Assembly (NCBI GenBank): GCA_016193065.1
Contig: JACPSX010000104.1
Span: forward strand, 4,582 to 33,545
DNA from: Candidatus Tectimicrobiota bacterium
GTDB taxonomy: Bacteria > JACPSX01
Direction: 5' to 3'
DNA length: 28,964 bases
Shown here: one piece after another, positions 24,686 through 28,964 of the stretch
Numbering within the stretch: position 1 is the stretch's first letter
Layout: the number at the start of each line of letters is the position of its first letter
Program-made: the position numbers and the translations under genes
Notes under the pieces: model-generated
What the model saw: only the letters and a program-made list of their open reading frames with translations
What the model was told of the DNA's origin: nothing
Database searches by the model: none

Positions 24686-25780
24686 ATGGGCGACAAGACT
24701 GGGGACCCGATCCTCCTGGCAGCTACCGTCCTGCTCCTGTTTTTTGGGTTGGTCATGGGCACCAGCGCCAGCGCTGCCATCGCCCTGGAGCAATTTCAGG
24801 ATCCCTATTACTACCTCAAACGGCAGCTCCTGTTTGCCGTCGTCGGGGCCCTGTTTCTGGCCGCGGCTCTGAAAACCGATCCGCAGCAATGGCGCAAATG
24901 GGTTTATCCTCTTCTGGTCCTCACGTTTCTTTTGCTGGTGTTGGTCCTGGTGCCCTGGATCGGTCGCGAGGTGGGAGGGGCACGGCGCTGGCTGCGCTTG
25001 GGTCCCGTTTCGTTTCAACCCGCGGAACTGGCCAAGTTCACGGCGATTCTCTATACGGCTCACTCTTTAGACAAACGGGGAGAGAGGATCGAGGATTTCA
25101 CCTTTGGATATATGCCCAATCTGGTGGTCTTGAGCCTCTTCTTTGTTCTCCTGCTTCTGGAACCGGATCTGGGGACTGCCGTCGTGCTGGCCATCGTCGT
25201 CCTGAGCCTTCTGCTGGTGGGTGGAGCGCGGCTTTCCCATCTGGCCGCCACGGGCCTCATGTCTTTGCCCTTCCTCTACGCGGCGATCGAAGGGACCGCC
25301 TATCGGCGGCGCCGCATCCTGGCTTTTCTGGATCCTTGGGGAGACCCGTTGGACAGCGGCTTTCAGCTTGTCCAGTCTTTCCTCGCCTTCGGCAAAGGCG
25401 GCTTCTGGGGCTTGGGTCTGGGAGAAGGGCGCCAGAAACTCTTCTACCTCCCCGAACCCCACACGGACTTCATCTTTTCCGTCATCGGGGAAGAGCTTGG
25501 GTTTATCGGGGCTACGGCCGTCGTGGTTCTGTTTGCCGTGCTGGTGTGGCGGGGGTTCCGGATCTCCCAGCGCTGCCGGGAACCCTTCCGCCGCTATCTG
25601 GCTTTTGGGATGACCCTGGGTATCGCCGCGCAGGCCCTGATCAATATGGGGGTGGTGCTGGGAGTGTTGCCCACCAAGGGGCTTACCCTCCCCTTTGTCA
25701 GCATGGGGGGAAGTTCTCTGGTGATCAACCTGATGATGGTCGGCGTTCTCTTAAATCTCTCTAGGACCCAATCGGGGTGA
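24686..25780 (+). CDS. ftsW: Septal peptidoglycan polymerase FtsW (SEDS family)
   Basis: FtsW is a SEDS glycosyltransferase that polymerises lipid II at the division site together with the class B PBP encoded upstream. The 364-residue protein has about ten transmembrane helices. SEDS hallmarks are GGARRWLRLGPVSFQPAELAKF broken over the first long extracytoplasmic loop, LEPDLGTAVV with the conserved Asp, PEPHTDFIFSVIGEELGF, and GVLPTKGLTLPFVSMGGSS. Position between murD and murG in a dcw cluster supports FtsW rather than the elongation paralogue RodA. The ATG at 24686 abuts the murD stop. Confidence 0.95.
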   Translation: MGDKTGDPILLAATVLLLFFGLVMGTSASAAIALEQFQDPYYYLKRQLLFAVVGALFLAAALKTDPQQWRKWVYPLLVLTFLLLVLVLVPWIGREVGGARRWLRLGPVSFQPAELAKFTAILYTAHSLDKRGERIEDFTFGYMPNLVVLSLFFVLLLLEPDLGTAVVLAIVVLSLLLVGGARLSHLAATGLMSLPFLYAAIEGTAYRRRRILAFLDPWGDPLDSGFQLVQSFLAFGKGGFWGLGLGEGRQKLFYLPEPHTDFIFSVIGEELGFIGATAVVVLFAVLVWRGFRISQRCREPFRRYLAFGMTLGIAAQALINMGVVLGVLPTKGLTLPFVSMGGSSLVINLMMVGVLLNLSRTQSG

Positions 25781-25798
25781 GAGTGGCAGGAGAAGGGA

Positions 25799-26881
25799 GT
25801 GAAAGTGGTCATGGCGGGTGGCGGCACGGGCGGCCATCTCTTCCCGGCCATTGCGGTGGCCGAACAATTAAAGGCCATGGATCCCTACGCTGAAGTGACC
25901 TTTGTGGGAACGAGCCGCGGCCTGGAAGCCCGCTTGATTCCCGCCTTGGGATGGAAGCTGATCCTCATCTCCGCCGCAGGCGTTACCGGGGTCGGCTGGG
26001 TCCGAGCCTTGAGAGGTGCGCTGGAATTGAGCAAAGGGGTCCTCCAATCGCTGAGGTTGCTCCGCCGGGAGCGCCCGCAGGTCGTGGTCGGCAGCGGCGG
26101 CTACGTGTCGGTCCCCTGCGTGCTGGCTGCCGCCATCCTGAGGGTTCCCATCCTGCTCCTGGAGCAGAACCTGCTCCCCGGACTCGGAAACCGCCTGCTC
26201 TCCCGTCTGGCCCGCAAGGTGGCCATCTCATTCGCCGAGTCGGATGCCTACCTCGCCCGCCACAAAGCGGTCCTGACCGGGAATCCGATCCGCCGCTCCC
26301 TGATCGCCCTGGAGGAAAAGAAGAGCTTTCGTGCTCCCTTCGTGTTGTTCATCTTTGGCGGCAGCCAGGGCGCCCACCGGATCAACCAGGCCGTCGTGGA
26401 GGCTCTTCCGGCCCTGGAAAAAATGAAAGGTGAGCTCCGCCTGATCCATCAGACGGGGGAGAACGACTACCCATGGGTTTCCGAAGCTTACGCGAAAGCG
26501 GGTTGGTCCGCCGACGTGCGCCCCTTCTTTGCAGACATGGCAACCCCCCTGGGGAAAGCGGATCTGGTGATCTGCCGGGCCGGAGCCACCACGCTGGCGG
26601 AGATTACAGCCTGCGGCAAAGCGGCGATCCTGATCCCCTTTCCTTACGCCGCGCACAATCACCAGGAGATCAACGCCAGGGCGCTGGAGAGAGCCGGCGG
26701 CGCCCGGGTCCTGGTGGACCGGGATCTGAGGGGGGAAAGCTTGGCGCAAGCCGTCGCGGAATTTCTGGAAAACCCCGACCGCCTGGCGGCTGCCTCCGAG
26801 AGGAACCGGTCTCAGGGCAGGCCGCAGGCTGCCCTCGCCGTGGCCAGGCTCTGCCTAAATCTGGCGGGGGGTGTTCCGTGA
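25799..26881 (+). CDS. murG: UDP-GlcNAc:lipid I N-acetylglucosaminyltransferase MurG
   Basis: MurG adds GlcNAc to lipid I on the inner face of the membrane, making lipid II. It has 360 residues of the GT-B fold. The N-terminal glycine-rich loop [14 protein letters not shown] (about 6-19) is typical, followed by [15 protein letters not shown] and GNPIR. The C-terminal UDP-GlcNAc site shows [11 protein letters not shown] and [25 protein letters not shown] in two stretches, then [10 protein letters not shown]. The GTG at 25799 is preceded by AGGAG in the 18-base gap after ftsW. The stop overlaps the murC GTG (GTGA). Confidence 0.97.
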   Translation: MKVVMAGGGTGGHLFPAIAVAEQLKAMDPYAEVTFVGTSRGLEARLIPALGWKLILISAAGVTGVGWVRALRGALELSKGVLQSLRLLRRERPQVVVGSGGYVSVPCVLAAAILRVPILLLEQNLLPGLGNRLLSRLARKVAISFAESDAYLARHKAVLTGNPIRRSLIALEEKKSFRAPFVLFIFGGSQGAHRINQAVVEALPALEKMKGELRLIHQTGENDYPWVSEAYAKAGWSADVRPFFADMATPLGKADLVICRAGATTLAEITACGKAAILIPFPYAAHNHQEINARALERAGGARVLVDRDLRGESLAQAVAEFLENPDRLAAASERNRSQGRPQAALAVARLCLNLAGGVP

Positions 26882-28278
26882 GCCGGCCGTTTCCCCGCAC
26901 CCGGCGGATTCACATGGTAGGGATTGGAGGCATGGGCATGTGCGGCATTGCTGAGGTGCTGCTCAACCTCGGCTACGAGGTCAGCGGTTCGGATCTTTCC
27001 GGTTCTGAGACGACCCGCAGGCTGAAAAGGCTCGGGGCCCGGATTTCTTCCGGGCACCATCCCAGGAACGTGGACGGGGCCGACGTGGTGGTTTATTCCT
27101 CGGCCGTCCACCCGGACAACGTGGAGGTGGCCGCTGCCCGGGAACGGCAGATCCCCGTCATCCGCCGGGCGGAGATGCTGGCGGAGCTCATGCGGATGAA
27201 GTATGGAATTGCCGTAGGCGGCACCCACGGGAAAACCACCACGACTTCGCTCATTGCCGCCGTGCTGGCCGCCGGCAGCCTGGATCCCACCGTGGTGATC
27301 GGAGGGAAGGTGAACAGCCTGGGCAGCAATGCCAAAGTCGGCAAAGGGGATTTTCTGGTGGCCGAGGCCGATGAAAGCGATGGGTCCTTCCTGAACCTGT
27401 CCCCGACGATTGCTGTGGTGACCACGCTGGATCCCGAACACCTGGACTATTACCGGGACATGGAGCACTTGCAGGAGACGTTTCTCACCTTCATCAACAG
27501 GGTCCCCTTCTACGGGCTGGCCGTCCTGTGCCTCGATCAAGAGCACATCCGGTCTCTCCTCCCCCGGGTTGAGAAGCGCCACCTCACCTATGGCTTCACG
27601 GACAAAGCGGACATCTGGGCTACGAAGATCGAGCACCAGGGACTTGGCTCCACCTTCCAGGTGCAGTTTCGCGGGGAGAACCTCGGAGAAGTTTCGTTGC
27701 AGATTCCTGGAGACCACAACGTCTATAACTCCCTCGCCGCGGTGGCCGTGGGGCTGGAGTTGAACGTCCCGTTCAAGGTCATCGCCCGAGCCCTGGGGGA
27801 GTTCGGCGGCATCGCCCGCCGTTTTCAGATCAAGGGGGAAGCTGGCGGCATCGTGGTCGTGGACGACTATGGCCACCATCCCACCGAGATCCGGGCCACG
27901 TTGCGGGCGGCCCGGCAGGTGTGGCCCGATCGCCGGCTGGTGGTCCTTTTCCAGCCGCACCGCTACACGCGCACGAAGGCCCTGCTCTCCGAGTTCTTCA
28001 CGGCCTTTTACGACGCCGATGCACTCGCCATCACGGATATTTACCCGGCCGGAGAACCCCCCATTGCGGGAGTTGATTCACTGCTCCTGGTGGAAGGCGT
28101 GCGCCGGCACGGCCAGCCCGAGGTAGCTTATCTCCCACGTCAGGAGATCCAGGATGCACTGCCGGGGTTCGCACGGCCGGGAGATGTCCTGTTCACCCTG
28201 GGGGCCGGCGACGTCTGGAAATGTGGCGAAAATCTTCTCAAGAGCAAAAAGCCTCGCCAGCGGGGGAAGGGGAATTGA
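26878..28278 (+). CDS. murC: UDP-N-acetylmuramate:L-alanine ligase MurC
   Basis: MurC adds the first amino acid, L-Ala, to UDP-MurNAc. I place the start at GTG 26878, overlapping the murG stop as GTGA, which gives 466 residues beginning [18 protein letters not shown]. The same frame is open back to 26473, but that part lies inside murG and is not homologous. Motifs are [16 protein letters not shown] (about 13-28), [21 protein letters not shown], the P-loop [12 protein letters not shown] (113-124), [48 protein letters not shown] and FQPHRYTRT. murB starts across or just after its stop. Confidence 0.97.
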   Translation: MSRPFPRTRRIHMVGIGGMGMCGIAEVLLNLGYEVSGSDLSGSETTRRLKRLGARISSGHHPRNVDGADVVVYSSAVHPDNVEVAAARERQIPVIRRAEMLAELMRMKYGIAVGGTHGKTTTTSLIAAVLAAGSLDPTVVIGGKVNSLGSNAKVGKGDFLVAEADESDGSFLNLSPTIAVVTTLDPEHLDYYRDMEHLQETFLTFINRVPFYGLAVLCLDQEHIRSLLPRVEKRHLTYGFTDKADIWATKIEHQGLGSTFQVQFRGENLGEVSLQIPGDHNVYNSLAAVAVGLELNVPFKVIARALGEFGGIARRFQIKGEAGGIVVVDDYGHHPTEIRATLRAARQVWPDRRLVVLFQPHRYTRTKALLSEFFTAFYDADALAITDIYPAGEPPIAGVDSLLLVEGVRRHGQPEVAYLPRQEIQDALPGFARPGDVLFTLGAGDVWKCGENLLKSKKPRQRGKGN

Positions 28279-28280
28279 TC

Positions 28281-28964
28281 GTGGCCAGAGGAGCGAAGGG
28301 TTCCTCTCCAAAGACTCTGGAAACCCCCGCCCATCTGTTTGGGGGGCTTGATGTGGAGGTGAAGCGGGAAGTGGCTCTGGAGAAGTACACCTCCCTTCGG
28401 ATTGGAGGTCCGGCGGAGATCCTGGTCTTGCCACGCACGGTGGAGGCCCTGAGGGAGTTGCTGGTCCGTGCCCGCCGGGCCGGGCTGCCCGTCTTTCTCC
28501 TGGGACAGGGGAGCAACGTGCTCGCACCCGACGAGGGGATCCGGGGCATTGTGATCTCGCTGCGCCGGGGCTTCGATCAGATCGAGCTTCATCCGGGAGA
28601 GAGGCGGAGCACTGGCACCTGCAGGCCGGGGCCGGCGTCAAGTTGCAGAAACTGGTGCGGTTTTCTGTGGAGCGGGGCCTGGAGGGCCTGGAGTTTGCTG
28701 ACGGGATCCCGGGCTCGGTGGGTGGGGCGGTAGCCATGAATGCCGGGACCCGATGGGGGGAGATTGCCGGGGTCATCGATTCCGCGCAAGTCCTGGGAGG
28801 GGACGGGGAGGTTCGGATCTGGAAAAGAGCAGAGATCCCGTTCTCCTACCGGTCGAGCCATCTCCCCTCCGGCAGTGTGGTCCTGGAGGCGGTCTTCGCA
28901 CTGCGCTCCGGCGATCTCGCGGAAATCCGGCGCCGGATGGCGGAGTACCAGCAGTACCGGCGCC
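28281..28964 (+). CDS. murB: UDP-N-acetylenolpyruvoylglucosamine reductase MurB, frameshifted and cut by window end
   Basis: MurB is the FAD/NADPH enzyme that reduces the MurA product to UDP-MurNAc. GTG 28281 is the likely start (AAGGGG at 28267-28272, 8-base spacing); TTG 28275, overlapping the murC stop, is possible. The N-terminal FAD domain shows YTSLRIGGPAEILVLP and LLGQGSNVLAPDEGIRG. The frame breaks near 28596-28606: one frame runs to a stop at 28733 with unrelated sequence, while from 28601 a second frame reads EAEHWHLQAGAG, GLEGLEFADGIPGSVGGAV, AMNAGTRWGE and IPFSYRSSHL, all MurB-like, to the window edge. Removing one GA from the GAGAGAG run, or adding one base, restores it. The C-terminus is outside. 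Confidence 0.85.

Noticed and set aside
26473-26877. N-terminal extension of murC inside murG
   Set aside because: MurC homology starts at GTG 26878, which overlaps the murG stop as GTGA; upstream residues are a Gly/Arg-rich shadow.
1-28964. Mobile element, CRISPR, toxin-antitoxin or defence system
   Set aside because: All sizeable genes are recognised core genes on one strand with tight junctions; no transposase, integrase, spaced repeats or base-composition break was seen.

Overview
The window is a dense stretch of bacterial core genes, all on the + strand, with about 60% G+C by eye and frequent GTG/TTG starts. It contains no phage, IS, CRISPR or other accessory DNA that I can see. The meso-diaminopimelate-type MurE (DNPR motif), the short HisZ-dependent HisG, a fused HisI-HisE, type-A RNase P RNA and the order rpmE-prfA-prmC-murA-his / rpsU-yqeY-dnaG-rpoD-tRNA / mraZ-dcw suggest a diderm bacterium related to Desulfobacterota/Desulfuromonadota or a neighbouring phylum such as NC10. 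That placement is inference from gene order and memory of related genomes, not from a search.

Region 1 (1-8848) reads as one long transcription unit: the end of rpmE (ribosomal protein L31), then prfA and prmC (release factor 1 and the methylase of its GGQ glutamine), murA (first committed step of peptidoglycan synthesis), then hisG-hisD-hisB-hisH-hisA-hisF-hisIE. From prmC onward most junctions overlap by a few bases or lie within about 20 bases. Only hisC, hisN (or hisB phosphatase) and hisZ are missing for a full histidine pathway; they are presumably elsewhere.

Region 2 (8849-15483) is the macromolecular-synthesis operon. A near-consensus sigma-70 promoter (TTGACA, 17 bases, TATATT) drives rpsU, yqeY, a possible 50-codon ORF, dnaG and rpoD. 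A candidate terminator and a 380-base non-coding leader lie before dnaG, which begins with TTG. A CAU-anticodon tRNA, a coiled-coil/zinc-ribbon protein, an RNase HI and the RNase P RNA follow. The RNase HI reading frame runs about 109 bases into the RNase P RNA.

Region 3 (15484-28964) is the division and cell wall (dcw) cluster: mraZ, rsmH, ftsL, a class B penicillin-binding protein (ftsI), murE, murF, mraY, murD, ftsW, murG, murC and the start of murB. A promoter and 10-base-periodic TGGGA repeats before mraZ look like a MraZ autoregulatory operator. Together these genes carry UDP-MurNAc through the pentapeptide and lipid I/II to septal polymerisation and cross-linking.

Two essential genes here have broken frames: rsmH (an apparent internal loss of roughly 80 bases, with the true C-terminus visible in another frame) and murB (a small indel in a GA repeat). 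Assembly or sequencing error is the likeliest cause. I found no convincing novel multi-gene system; the most interesting points are the rnhA/rnpB overlap, the MraZ operator, the rsmH leader inverted repeat and the dnaG leader.
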